From NCBI GenBank assembly GCA_013365325.1, contig JABVXV010000017.1, positions 452,292-516,291 of the forward strand: DNA of 64,000 nt, in the 5' to 3' direction. Under the pieces are notes generated by a model. The model saw only the letters and a list, made by a program, of their open reading frames with translations, was not told where the DNA came from and made no database searches. Below are positions 1-12,300 of this stretch, one piece after another (positions within the stretch are counted from its first letter, which is position 1; the number at the start of each line of letters is the position of its first letter). A program made the translations under genes and the position numbers. Source of the DNA: Dipetalonema caudispina. Its lineage: Eukaryota; Nematoda; Chromadorea; Rhabditida; Onchocercidae.

Positions 1-2763
1 AACAATTAAGTTTGAGATTTCGGTGTATCTGTCGTGCGTATTCTGTGTGTCCATGTGTGTTTGTGTCTACTATGTCTTTGATACCATCTGTTGGTTACTT
101 CTAAGTTTCCCTGTGTCGTTTTGTTTTTTCTTCCACGGCCAGTAAATTGTTAGGCTCTTTTTTCTTTTTCCGTATTTGCCTTGCTGTTGCTAGTTTACCT
201 GGTAGTTTTATTTATTTTATGTTTTCAGAGTCTGTTCCAGCTGCTTTTTCTTGAAATTCTCCTTGATAATCACCACATATGCGTCGAATAATTTTTTCTT
301 TTCTTGAAAGATAAGTGTTGAGAGGTCTCGTTGTTTGCCTTTTCGATTCTCTTCTTAACTCAGGCATTCCAGGTCTGCAATCAGATAGGGTCAAACAAAG
401 GTTTCGAGCGAAAATGAGTACAATTATAATTTACTTAGGTAGTGACCTGCCTGCGTGACAAATTATTACATTGTAATGGTTATGATTGCAATTTCCAATA
501 TTCCGACTGCCAGATATCAAAGCGGGAATTCTGTGTTGCAGGTTGGATTTTTATGATCAGAATCCGTTCATTTTATATTCGGTGCATTTGTGTTTCAATT
601 AAATTACACTTCTAAATATTTATCACATTTTGCCATTCAACGATGCACTTGTAAAGTGGTTGAGCGAAATCCTAATTTTTCCGGAAAATTAGTGGTATTG
701 CGGGTTGGATTACTGTTTTCACTGATATTGTCATAATCACTATCATTGTTATTGTTTATGAATGATTTCTCCTTCGTGAGTTTTCATTCAATTTTTTATT
801 GGATTTATTCTTAATTTCAGTCGAAGAAGACAATCATTGGTTTAAATAATTGCCACAAAGCATTCATTTCTAATTTTTGTATTCTCACCGAGCTTTGTTC
901 TTTTTAATTGAATTTGTTGTCTGTTCGTTTTTGTCGGTTTATTTTCTTACGTCTTATTACGGTTGCCATTCGGGTCCTGTAATTTTTTAAATTGTAAAGT
1001 TCCAAGTATTCCTATCTTTTTCTTTATTCTTTCTAACCTTATTAAATATAGAAAATCTAGTTTAAGTCGCGATATATTCTCTAGTTTCAAACCCATCATT
1101 TGTTGGAGCTGAAGAGATGCGCTTTTTTCCGCGACAGTGTGCTATAATTTCAGTATTCTTCGCTGAATCTCGAAGTGATATACTGTTTGCATCAGTATTG
1201 AAAAGTCTTCCACCACTTCGAGGCATTGAGACTGCCGCATGAATTGCACAAATTCAACTCTTCTTGACATTACGTGCGCGAGTGGGTGTTTCTATATTAA
1301 TTCGTACTTTTCTTTTTTCTAATGACAATTTAGGCCGTGATTTTCAGATTACGACACATTTTCGATTTGTCAAATTCTCTTATGCGAGAATGCGAGCTGA
1401 GGAGTGATTCATCCTTTTTGCCCTTTCACCGTAATTTATTTATTAATGGAGATGTGGAAATGGAAGTTTTTTTGCAAAATCTGTATAGTTTTATATGTTG
1501 TACCAATCATTTTTCATTTTGAAATAAATTAAATTATGGGCTAAAATACTTCGATTTGGTGTTTTCCGTTCTGGGACACGTGTACTCTCCATGATGCAGT
1601 TTGTAGAATGCGATTATTTCAGATCTGATTTGAACGGATGCGCCTCGCAGGTATTCGTCATCTCGTTTAAGTTGTCGCTGTCCCCGTCCTTCATCTCCCA
1701 TATCTCCCGTTTTTCTTTCTATCCCTTGTTTAGATTTCAAACAGTTGACGATAAGCTCATGTATTCCGAGTTTTTTGTGCTTCTGCTACTGCTGGAAAAT
1801 AAATAAGTATATTGGCTATTTTGCATGTTACTTGCTGAGCGAACATACTGTGTGCTGCTAGTGGATTTTCGATTTTTCAATTATTTAGACTGTTGAGTGC
1901 AGATGTTTTGTTTTATTTTAGATATGTTGTTACGTGTACCTAATGCCTCTATTCTACAAAATGCCAACCTGAAAGGCGCAAAACTGACAGGTAGGGTACA
2001 TGAGAAGGAGGTTAATGTGACCATAATGATGGTTTTATCGAATGCCTTTGACCAAGGGCGCCTTTGGTATGGTTGGATTTGCACTGTGTAGTCAGTTCGT
2101 TGCAATGTGGAGCCATACTTGAGTTTTAAGTATGCCTGTTACGACTTCGGTTTATGGGCTGTTTGGTGATCATACATACAGGTAATCGATGGAGAGAGAT
2201 GATTTCCTTTTTAAAAGTGGTTTTTCTGCATATATTTGTAAAGGCATATCCTAAGTTGTCCCACAATCCGTACTGCTGATAGTTATTTAGCGCTTGTTGT
2301 GCCTGTTAGTGATTGTTAAATATTCGGGCTAATCAAAATTTGTTACTAAGATGCTAGACTAATTAAATCCTGTATAGTTAGGGAATTAACAACACAAATA
2401 ATTATTCAAATTTTGTATGATTGCAAAATTAACAAAATAAAATTATATCTGATAAAGAATTTGTTGAAGTAGACAACTGTTTGATGAACAGAACCCTCAC
2501 CAGTGTTAGACTTTGTTGCATGAATAATGTTTCATTGACTTACTCTAGTTATCTTGAATACCTTCCATGATTAATATTAATTTAATTCGGAATAAGGCGT
2601 AAGTTTCTTTGTTGCAGTAATTTCTTCGTATTGTACATGCTCATTATGTATCCCAGTATATGCAAAATATAAACAATAATAATTAAGGGAGCTTCAGTCA
2701 GATGGCTCAAAAGTTAACAAATATATTTCTGGAATGAAATCAGAGGTATTACTGGATTCATCA
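1..2763. other. Left flank with no secure gene
   Basis: I see no complete gene here. The plus strand is T-rich, as in introns or UTRs of these genomes. Several short open stretches follow AG acceptor-like sites, for example near 1140, 1345 and 1922, but none could be joined into a phase-consistent gene. An AATAAA follows the stretch ending at 1522. A gene entering from the left edge is possible but not shown. Confidence 0.4.
1922..1990 (+). other. Possible orphan exon with pentapeptide-like repeats
   Basis: This open stretch is bounded by a TTTTAG acceptor and an ACAG/GTAGGG donor. It encodes a short run resembling pentapeptide repeats (ASILQN, ANLKG, AKLTG). Such repeats occur in KCTD9-type proteins among others, and form a right-handed beta helix. 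I found no neighbouring exon that continues the repeat in phase, so this could be chance or the remnant of a gene. Confidence 0.2.
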
Positions 2764-2769
2764 TTTATT
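2764..2769 (-). terminator. Poly(A) signal of the bHLH gene
   Basis: The minus strand reads AATAAA 35 bases after the stop codon of the bHLH gene, a normal distance for a cleavage and polyadenylation signal. Confidence 0.5.
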
Positions 2770-2803
2770 ACATTTTGCTTCCTCTACATGGAAAGTTCAT
2801 TTT

Positions 2804-3283
2804 TCAGAAATGTAATAGATTATCCAAATACGAAATATATGAGATAGAGAGGCGTAGTATCTCGATTTTTGATAGTTTCTTATTGAGTGGTAGTGTAGGT
2901 AGCAGCGCTCGTAGTTTTGCGAATGCGCTATTGAACGATTCGACCCGGATGCTGTAATTAGTGAACATCGATGAGTAATGAAATATTTCCTTAAAAAATG
3001 AAATAAAATTAAACTCCCTGAAATTTGGTTCTGTTTGCCAGTTAGGAAGTTTAATCCACTATCGAACTTTTACGACACTTAAATTCAATAGTTCGATGGA
3101 AAAAAACTGTTATTGACATGATACCATTGCAATTCAGGATAAAGGAAAGGATAAAAGTGGAAATGCCAAAAATCACCGTTCTCGACTAGCATGAAGATTG
3201 CGATATTTTGGTGTAGCCCGGCGTCGTTTACGTCGTTCCGCTTTGCTCAATTTCTTCAACTCAATAGCCGATAACTGATGCAT
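2804..3283 (-). CDS. hlh-15: bHLH transcription factor, NHLH/HEN (HLH-15) type
   Basis: A small nuclear transcription factor of about 84 residues in two exons (3283-3177 and 2951-2804). The join is CG/C at GTGATT and TTACAG, making one Arg codon. Almost the whole protein is the basic helix-loop-helix domain. Its basic region contains AERRKRRRATPKYRNLHASR followed by ERIRV. Helix 1 contains FNSAFAKLRALLPTLP, and helix 2 contains KLSKIEILRLSISYISYL. This is the NHLH1/NHLH2 signature, matched in nematodes by hlh-15. NHLH proteins dimerise and bind E-boxes in neurons. The start is the first Met in frame (MHQLSAIELKK), and the product is about as short as the nematode member. Additional 5' exons cannot be excluded. 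Family assignment is firm; expression is inferred. Confidence 0.88.
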
Positions 3284-4863
3284 TACCGGAAATGTACGAG
3301 CACAAAGGGTGAATGTAAATCGGAGAATCCAGGAGGTGGCATATCAATTTTATTACTGCCTGGGGATGGGAGGAAGGGAGACGATTTCGGATTAATTGAA
3401 TCATTCACTAACAACACATCCTTCCATATCATTGTTTCATAGGCGATTCTCAGTGGATAGTAGGTTGGAAATTTTATTAGTTTCATTTGAATGCAGAATG
3501 AGAAGTAATTAGCAAACACATGCTGTCTACAAGCTGGCTCACTGGGCTATTTATTCATAGTAAGCTTCAAATTTCCTCAAGATTCCCGAAATCTTTGCCA
3601 AATGCAAGATTTTGATAATTTGTTTTTCCATGAGCTTATCAGGTCAGGTCTCTGATTTTTTATTAAAACACTAATATCTCTATAGATTCCGTAGGAAATT
3701 TATTTCGATAAAATTAGTTGCATTTTTATTATTGCTACCAGATTTCAATATAGGATGTTACTAAAAAATATCATATGAGAGGAGCAACAACATCCCCAAC
3801 TACATTTTTTTTTTTGGATTCCAAATGTGAAGACTGCTTGATCGATTCAAATAAACATTTGAGATAATCTGTGTTGCGGTGGCTGTTGAGCTTTGTTTGT
3901 CAGTCGCAAGATCTATCCGCATTTAACTAATTCTGTATAAATTTATGCTCCAGCTCAGTGTCTATTCAGTCATTTTAGGAGTTAGTTTACTATTTCAGGA
4001 ATTTCGAAATGTCACTGACTCTCAGAAATTTCCACTAGCTCAAATGAATCTGATTTCGTGTCGTTTGAAAGCTGCTTCGGAATGAATTCTCCGGAAAACG
4101 TCCTTTCCAAATTTGTCAATTCATACTCAGTTTATTAGGAAGTCTCGACCTGCGCTCTCTTGATACTTTTTTTTAAACTCATCCTTTTTGTTTTAAGTCA
4201 AAAACTATATTTGAGGGATAGATGAGCTGGGGAACAAATTTAATACACAAATATTTATTCGCCACGAAGCATAAATCGAAAGAGCTATTAAAAGTAGAAT
4301 TTGATGAGAATGTAAATTATACAGTGGTGAATTTTTTGAAACTTCTAATTGAAAAATAGGTAGAACTAGTGGAAATCACAGGTGACTGAAAAAGCAGTGA
4401 TATGGGGATGACCAGAGTAAAAACATCACAGTCGGCACAATGAGGCCCAGGTGAAAAAATAAAATAAGTATGTGAAGTAGTATTCTTGACAGCAGCACAG
4501 AATTACTATAATATATGCTTGTCTCAAGTGAGTGAAGAGATGAGAAATGCACTTCAAAACTTGTATTTCATTCAGCATACTACACTGATTCGGTTCGTAC
4601 TTGCTGCATAAAAAGATTTCATTAAATTTGTAAAGAGATTGAAATGAAAAGATAAAAAGAGGAGAACTCTAAAAGATTATAAGTATTTGTATTTTTATAT
4701 TTTATTCTCCAGATTAGCAAAATAAGGATATTTGTATGGGATATTTTCATTCATAATAAGGATCTTTCATTCATAAATTAACATCAGTCTTCTATCTATC
4801 TTTATCTGGCTTCCAGAAACTGTGGACATTTTCCAGATCATCTTTTCTACTTAGATTAACTGT
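3284..4863. other. Intergenic gap between bHLH gene and FLVCR-type gene
   Basis: This 1.6-kb stretch lies upstream of the bHLH start and downstream of the transporter. It presumably holds the bHLH promoter. A minus-strand open frame at 3283-3519 abuts the bHLH start, but it has no family resemblance and I treat it as non-coding. I see nothing else I can support. Confidence 0.5.
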
Positions 4864-4869
4864 TTTATT
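4864..4869 (-). terminator. Poly(A) signal of the FLVCR-type gene
   Basis: AATAAA on the minus strand, 45 bases past the predicted stop codon at 4915-4917. Confidence 0.5.
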
Positions 4870-4914
4870 CTATCTTTTCGTAGAAATATTTAGAAATACT
4901 TCGCAAACATTAAC

Positions 4915-7900
4915 TTAGACGGTAACGATAAAATGGTCGAAACTTACGGATAATATGCATGGTGTGCTTTCGTGAGCTCTTTGTCTTCGTAGATCAGATT
5001 TGATAAGAGCTTGAAAAGATATAAATCATAAATATTTCTCATAAAATAATCTTAATTGAAGGAGAAAATACTGTATTCTGCATTATGCGTAATTCTTAAG
5101 TTGGATGGAATTTATGGTTCTTAATGAATTGGCTTTTCTGAATTAATCAAAGATATGGGAACACAGAAACTAACCTGTAAGAAAAGTGCCAACGATTAGA
5201 AATCCCGTAAGTGTTAAATTACTGGCAAAGACACTACCGTGTTGAAGAATAAAACCAACACATGAGGTAAGCGCTATACCAAACACCTGAAAGTAAAAAG
5301 TATGTTAGTCATAATCATTCGAAAGAAATATTTTTAAAAGATATGAAGGATTCAAATTAAAGTAAGAAAGCGAATGAAAATTTTCCAGTCACATAAGAGA
5401 AACAAGGATACATTCTATAGAAAATGAAAGTAAAAACCTGAGCAGAAGCATTTAGAAGGCCTGAAGCGGTTCCCTCAGCTATTGGGAAAGTTAGCTCTGA
5501 TGCAAATTCGAAACCGATCGGTAAATATCCGGTCATGAAAAACCTGCAAATTGATTACTTGAAGTAGTCGTTAACTTCTTTAAAACATCGATGCAGCGAT
5601 ACATTCCAACTGTCGTCTACTTTAAAATTAGAACACGATAAATGGTTGTCAGTTGCGCACCTTGGCAGTTGACAAGTTTAGCAAACAATGTTTATTATGC
5701 CATGGGAGAAGCGCAGTTCACTGCAGGAGATATGCAATTGTCACTTCATTCGTCATTTTTTTCATGGTTCATTGCGCTGTTCCTAACTTTTGCTCTTCGA
5801 TGAAGCACTACATTATGTTCTACACCAACAAAACATAATAAGTATGGCTGAAAAATGCCGCTTTCATGAAGACGATATCTCAGAGACTTCTTTTTAATTT
5901 CAAGCCTAAATCATAGCCCAATTTTTGTCCCATAGGATACAGAAATCAAAAAATTGATTGGTGAGTTTTTGAGTTTTATATCAGACGGGGAGTAATATAA
6001 GCTCTTGATTTGATTTTATCATTTTAAATTTTGCAGGTCTATGGATTTCTGAAACAAAAGTTACCACCCTTTTCGAAAAATAAATTTATTCCTTCCTAGT
6101 AATTTGCTGAATTTCATTTTTATGTGCTAGTCAAAGAAGTTTCATTTTCCGATTATAGCATCTTCCCGTACGGCACATCACTACTAACACCGTTATTAAA
6201 AGTGGTTCAAAAGAAATGATCTGACAGGTGACATTGACAGTTATGATTTTCATGTTGATTCATTCAGCATTGATTAAATTCCTTATTCCGATTCAAGGTC
6301 AAAGCTTTAAGCTTACAAATTACTGCAAATCATACCCAAGAAGTATGGAGCTTACATAAATATACCACATTTGCGCGACACCCAACAAAACAGTAAACAG
6401 AAGCATGCCTGCTGCGCAAAACATATATACAACAAGGGTAGTCAGTCTGAAATGAGAAGTTAAAGACCTAAATACTTAATAATTACGGGTCTTACCAATT
6501 CCTTTTCTTCCAAAATGGTAGATTAAAACTCTGATCTATTATACAATGATTTTTCCATTCATTCATTCATTCATTCACTTATTTGTTCTTCTAGCGAAAA
6601 GTTAACTAGTTAAAGTTAGTCCTTATTCGAAATATGATCTCGACATTAGTCGATCGATCTTAAGTAAAGTAAGAACTTACTCCAACTTTAGGTAAATTTC
6701 CGTGTGAAAATACAAAAGACAAGTTAGTTATGCAAGTAAGGGCAGACTAGAAACAGTAAACCAATAATCATCATAACAAAATGCTCTCTGCTGCCCGTAA
6801 TTGGCAATGATGCAACCGACAAGAGCAATGTTGCGATTACGACTTAACAAACTTAACTTACTTATTTCTGTAAAACATTCCTTTAAATTGGTGAATAGAA
6901 GTGAAATACCTACTTAAAGTAATGAAAACGATCTAGAATAAAACCACACAGTACTGAACCAACCATTCCAGCTAGAACCAATAGGAGACCAATCATTCCT
7001 GTAATCTCATTTCCGATCAATATTTCGATCAGTCAAAAAATTCTTTTGAATAAAAAATGGTCCTTACTTTTCATTCAATAACTATAATATTTCTGTATGA
7101 TTTCATGATTTCAGTTAAGATTATTTTACTGAATAAATTTATACATAATGCACCTGCACTTTCTTGCTCATCGGGATGAAATATCAGTATCATTTGACTG
7201 AGCACTGTTGATACGGCATAAAATACACCAACATTGACTCCTTAAATAAATTTCTAGAAAAATACTTGCTATAATATATCGCATTAAGAAAAAAAGAAAA
7301 AGAACTCTACAAGAATAGAGGTGAAAGCAGTGAATTAAGATTATATTTTTGAACTTCGCAAATGAAGTAAATTCTCGATGAGTGGCAATGAACAACTTGC
7401 AGTGCATCTTTCATCTTACTAAACACGAATTTGCAACTGTGAACTTACAAATCAAAACGATGGTATACATACCGTAAGTAATGAAAAGAAGTACAAAATT
7501 AAGATTTGTCATTAGTTGTTTCAATGAGTGGTAATAATTTTTCTCGCTGGTATCCTCCAGTACGCGTAACTGTGCCAAACTTGGTGGTGAAGGTGGTTTG
7601 TTTGGAAATGCTAAAAAAAAAAAAAAAAATGAAAAAGTTAGTTTCGGTAAGTAATTTTGGTAATTTTGGCACAAAAACATCCCATAAAATAGAATAATAC
7701 GAAATGTAAATTAAATCAGAAAATAAAGTAGGACTTACAAATAATTGAATTTGAAGTGGTCATGCAAAGAGCAATATCCGATATCAAACCGATATAACTA
7801 CGACTTACACCATTACTATCACCGACATTAACTTGATACAACAATCTTGACATCACAAAGTGGTAGGACATTACTGAGATAGAACACGATCATAAATATC

Positions 7901-9323
7901 ATTAAGCTAATTTCCTAATTTTAATTAAAAGAAACAAAAAAAAAGAACTCACAAAATACGGTTAGCAAGAAAATGACAGTATTGGCAACCAATGAAATAA
8001 GAAACAATCGGCTTAAATCAGAAGCAATAGAATCCAAAGCACCCCTATGAACCAGAACAGGGGGAAGCATAAAGCCAATTGCAATGCCTAACTGAAAGAA
8101 ATTTGGAAATTTTCTAGAAAATTTTTAAGTCAATCAAAAAATTCATAACTATAAAAGCTTATTTTCAGATATTCTAAAACATAGGTATTGTAAATTTTTG
8201 GAACAATCACCACTGAGATTTGCACAACATTTCAACTTCTTAACGTCGTAAATTTGCTCTTCTTTCTACCTTCTTAAATTATTCTCTGTATTTTAAATTC
8301 AATTTGCTCATAAAGTAAACTGACATACTTGGTTGCCAAAGACACCAACTGCGCACGCTGTGGAAACTTGTTCTGGACCAAACCATACAGCAGCTAACCT
8401 TGACGGTATACCCAAGATAAACATTTGCGAAAAGCCCACGACCGTTTGTCCCAGGAATGTGATCCAGAATGCGTCTTAACTACAACAAATTATCCTCTTT
8501 TTGTCAAGAATTTTCAATCTCCAAAATATTTTATTTTGCTAAATTTTTTCATTAAATAAAAATGGAGCCATATAGTCATGTCATCTTATTTTCAATTATT
8601 ATTATAAACTAATTTTAAGATAGTGAATTTCCATATTTAAATAGAACCAACCAGGTCTTGCTGAAAACATCTTGATCAACGCTCCAATACAATTACCACC
8701 GGAACCAAGTATTAAAGATATCCGTAAGCCATATTTGTGAAGAACCCAACTGAAAATTGATTTGTTTTTTATATTTAAATTTATTCTAAATGATTTCTAT
8801 TATTTGAAAGCAAAGTTGCGTTTATTTAAGAGTTGAAAGTTCTGATCATAATCTTAATCATATAAATGAATCGTTTAATTTTTTCTGAAAACTTGCACAT
8901 AATGGGAAAAGCAATGGAAATATTCAGATGAAAACAATTATAGTTACCACACTTCTGAAACATCCCCAGCTTTATGAATTTCACTAAACAATTGTTAAAA
9001 TTGTCTTTTTCCACTAAAAATCGACAAACTAATTTCTTGGAAAGTTGGTTAAACCTCGCGGGAAGCACAAAAATAATATATGTAAGCATATAAATCATTG
9101 AAGTCCAATTGACAGCAACAGAAGACACCGAGTAGAATTCAACAATGATATGGGTAATAACAGAATATTCAATCCATTGCATTGAATTGGAAGCTGATAG
9201 CAAGGCGAACACCAATAATATATAATAACGCCTTTTATAAAGCTGAATATCTTCCGATTTCAATACATTTTGCGATCTAGTTTCCTGCACTGTGGATGTT
9301 TGTAGCTCATTTACTGCTTCCAT
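4915..9323 (-). CDS. FLVCR-type MFS transporter (SLC49 family)
   Basis: A 12-helix major facilitator of the FLVCR/SLC49 family, whose members move choline, ethanolamine or heme across membranes. Exons read by eye: 9323-9055, 8749-8652, 8474-8329, 8091-7953, 7610-7473, 7240-7154, 6998-6914, 6446-6356, 5543-5438, 5286-5175, 5009-4915. Phases agree at every joint except one: between 6356 and 5543 a small exon (3n+2 bases, about 20) must exist that I could not place. Family landmarks in order: [20 protein letters not shown] near the N-terminus, [100 protein letters not shown] and IKSDLRRQ. About 455 residues are recovered, against roughly 530-550 in vertebrates; the difference lies in the tails. 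A GTAAGT near 4950 could extend the gene by another exon. Substrate is not predictable from this sequence. Confidence 0.9.
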
Positions 9324-12300
9324 CTCTTTTGATTTCCTGAAATTCTAAGAACTGAGGAAGATGTCCACATTTCATCAAACTATTTAACAGTGAACTAAAT
9401 TTAAGAGGTTTAATTTAAATACGAAAATGACCAAGAGGAAACAGTATGTTCCACGGCATTATATCAACATTTTTTTATAAATTCATTACAAGTATCTTCA
9501 GCCATATTTAAATAGCTACCGTTCCGCAATTTATTAATTTTTTGGAAATATTTCAACTTTTTCGTCATGCCATTCATCATTTTAATATGGAAAGACTTGA
9601 TATGTGCACACAGTGAAATGAAAAATTAGACTATTTACCATTCAAATTATATTTCCCAACTTGATTTTTTACCCGATTCCTCAAGTTTTTCTTCAGAATG
9701 GCTTTCCGTTCAAGTTATTCAAAAGTGCAAGTCATCCAAAAACTAGTAACCGATTCAAAAAAAAGAAAAAAAAACTGCTAAAATCATTTAAAACTGGAAA
9801 TCAAAAAAGTAAATTTGTGAATGTCTAACTCCTACGAAACATAGCTGAAATCTTATTTGACATATAAAAAACGATGAATGGGGAGGGTTTTCTACACAAA
9901 AACATTCATCAGAATCAAGAGAAAGAAGCAAAATGGAATTAATTAATGTTCACACGAAAAGAATTTGAATTACTTCCTTCAAGAAGCTTCCAATTTTGCT
10001 TCTTTTCCCACTCTCTTCTTAACAATGTTCAGTTCAAAGACTTATTTCCTATCTGCTTCATTAGTAACAGTAAATTGATTATTTTAGAATTTGATACAGA
10101 ATCGTACAAATACCGAACTAAATTCATCACGATAATAAAATGCCTATATCATCTATAAAAGCGATCATCGAATGAAAAAAATTCATCGAGATGACATCAT
10201 ACTTTATGCATTGCCTGCTTCCACTCATTTATAATCATTGGCAACCAAAAGTTTCTCATTTCTACTTATTTCAATCTATTCTATCATCCTAGGATATTTT
10301 GAAAGAGAATCTACAAAATTTTCTTTCTGTGCACCTGGAAAGTGATAAAAGCTAATAAATGTAATCTTAAATTTCAAAAAAAAAAAGTCAACTGGATTTT
10401 TATTGCTAACAAACATAGATATGAACTTGAAAATTAATTTCTTAAGTAATTTTGAAGAATATTTAAAGATAATGATACTTTTGCCAGTGAGCCTCAAAGT
10501 TCTAAAATTACAACAGAGTTTCTCATTTGGCATTCTTGAAAGATTTGAGTTGAAAGAGGAAAAAGTTGGAAAAGTTTGAAATTGAATTCACATGCAATCA
10601 GTGTTAACAACTACAACTCTGAAACAATTTATCAGAGCTTTATGGATGCTATCCAACACGGCCAGCGATAGAATTGAACAACTTTTAAATCTAAAGAAAC
10701 GAAATCGAGGATTTTTAAAATACGAAAGACATTTTCTACTTAAAAAATTGAAACAAAGTTCAATTTCAATGCTTTTTCTTACATGTATATATATATATAT
10801 ATTTTTTTTTTTTTTCTTCTGTGATAATTCTAAGACTCTTTCTGGAAGCATTATAAAACATCATTTTTAAATTATTTTCCGATTCGCTTTCATTAGAAAG
10901 ATCGAGGTAGTATATCGCACGTCATTATTCTCTCAACAGAGGCCTTTTCTTCTAAATACGAAAAATGAAGTGATCGATGATAGAATCACAAATCTAATCA
11001 GTAACATGAAGGAACAGTACAATGGATAGCTTGAAGGATGCTCCACTAAAGCTCAGAGATGAAGATATACGAAAAAGGAAGAAGGTGACAGTCACGTGAG
11101 TGATTATTGGCAAAGAACTACTTTACCTGTCGTAGAATCATGTCGCAGCAAGAACGTACGTATTGATGGATAAGTGGATGAATGGACAGATGTATGAATA
11201 GCAGAGAAATTGTGATAGCTTTGAGAAAGGCTCTGAAGTGAAGGAGCAATGAGTGGTAGAGTGTGTATATTTGTTGTATATTCCAAAAAGCCTGGTGATG
11301 TCTTGTTGGAGACACTCTTGCCTGACCCTTCTTCGCTCCACCTCATTCATACCTCTTATCTTTGCTTCATCTTTCTCCCTCTCTCCATCTTTCTTTTCGA
11401 ATATCAAAAGTTAATAGGAAATTGGCAAAAGGGCGAAGAAAACCCAAGGGCTCAAAAAAATTTCATGGAATGTTATAAGACAAGAGGTGAGGAGTTCAGT
11501 GAATTTAATCAGCATATTTAAGTATTTTTTCAATAAACAAAGTAGAAAAATTTCTTGAAATTTTCATCAAAAGAAAACAACTGTTGGAAAATTCCATTAT
11601 TATATGCATTAAAAGCAAAAGATATAACCTATACTAAACTTCTTACCCATCTCTTATCATATCATACTTCGTAAAATCTTTTCATAAGACAACATAAGCA
11701 TAAATGAAATTCTTAAAAAATATTTAAAAATTGCTTTCTAAAATCATTTTCCATTTAAAGGAAAAATAATGATGACAAGGATACCCGTTAGCAGCAATGT
11801 GTCACTGAACAGCTTATGGCAACCAGGCTGTGCAAAATCAGATATTGATTACCAATTTTCTGTTAACATCACAAATAGTTGTCACTGAGCACGGCAGATT
11901 ATTCTAATGATCTACATCACGTGATGTTTTTGGAGAATCCCAAATGTCTCTCGATGTGTTAACTCTGATGATTAATAATCTCAAAATACTGTTACTGTAC
12001 AAGTGACAGGAAAAAATATAATCATTTGCCGAAATCATAATTCAAAGAGTATCGATAGTTGTGTTTATTTTATTGCCGCTAAGCAAAACATGTGATCTTT
12101 TGACCTGCAAAATCAATAAAACAGGTGATGATGATAATAGTAGTGTGATAACAGTGAAGGTGATGACACAAACAGATGATACTCTGTCTTAAATAAATTT
12201 ATTTTATGTTTACCTTTATGCATATTTATATCTAAAGGAATCTGTAAACATGTTTTTTAAGTTATGAAAAGACTTTGTGGGAATACAACAAAATTAGCAG

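Noticed and set aside
1..20. Partial match to the nematode spliced leader SL1 (AATTAAGTTTGAG)
   Set aside because: The central ACCC of SL1 is missing and no 5S rRNA or Sm site follows.
1337..1522. Plus-strand frame after TTTTCAG, followed by AATAAA
   Set aside because: It would fit a terminal exon, but no upstream exon joins in phase and the sequence has no known family; kept only as a note in the left-flank entry.
11104..11407. Three overlapping minus-strand frames of 65-89 codons
   Set aside because: Three frames open at once over the same bases points to composition, not coding; none resembles a protein family.
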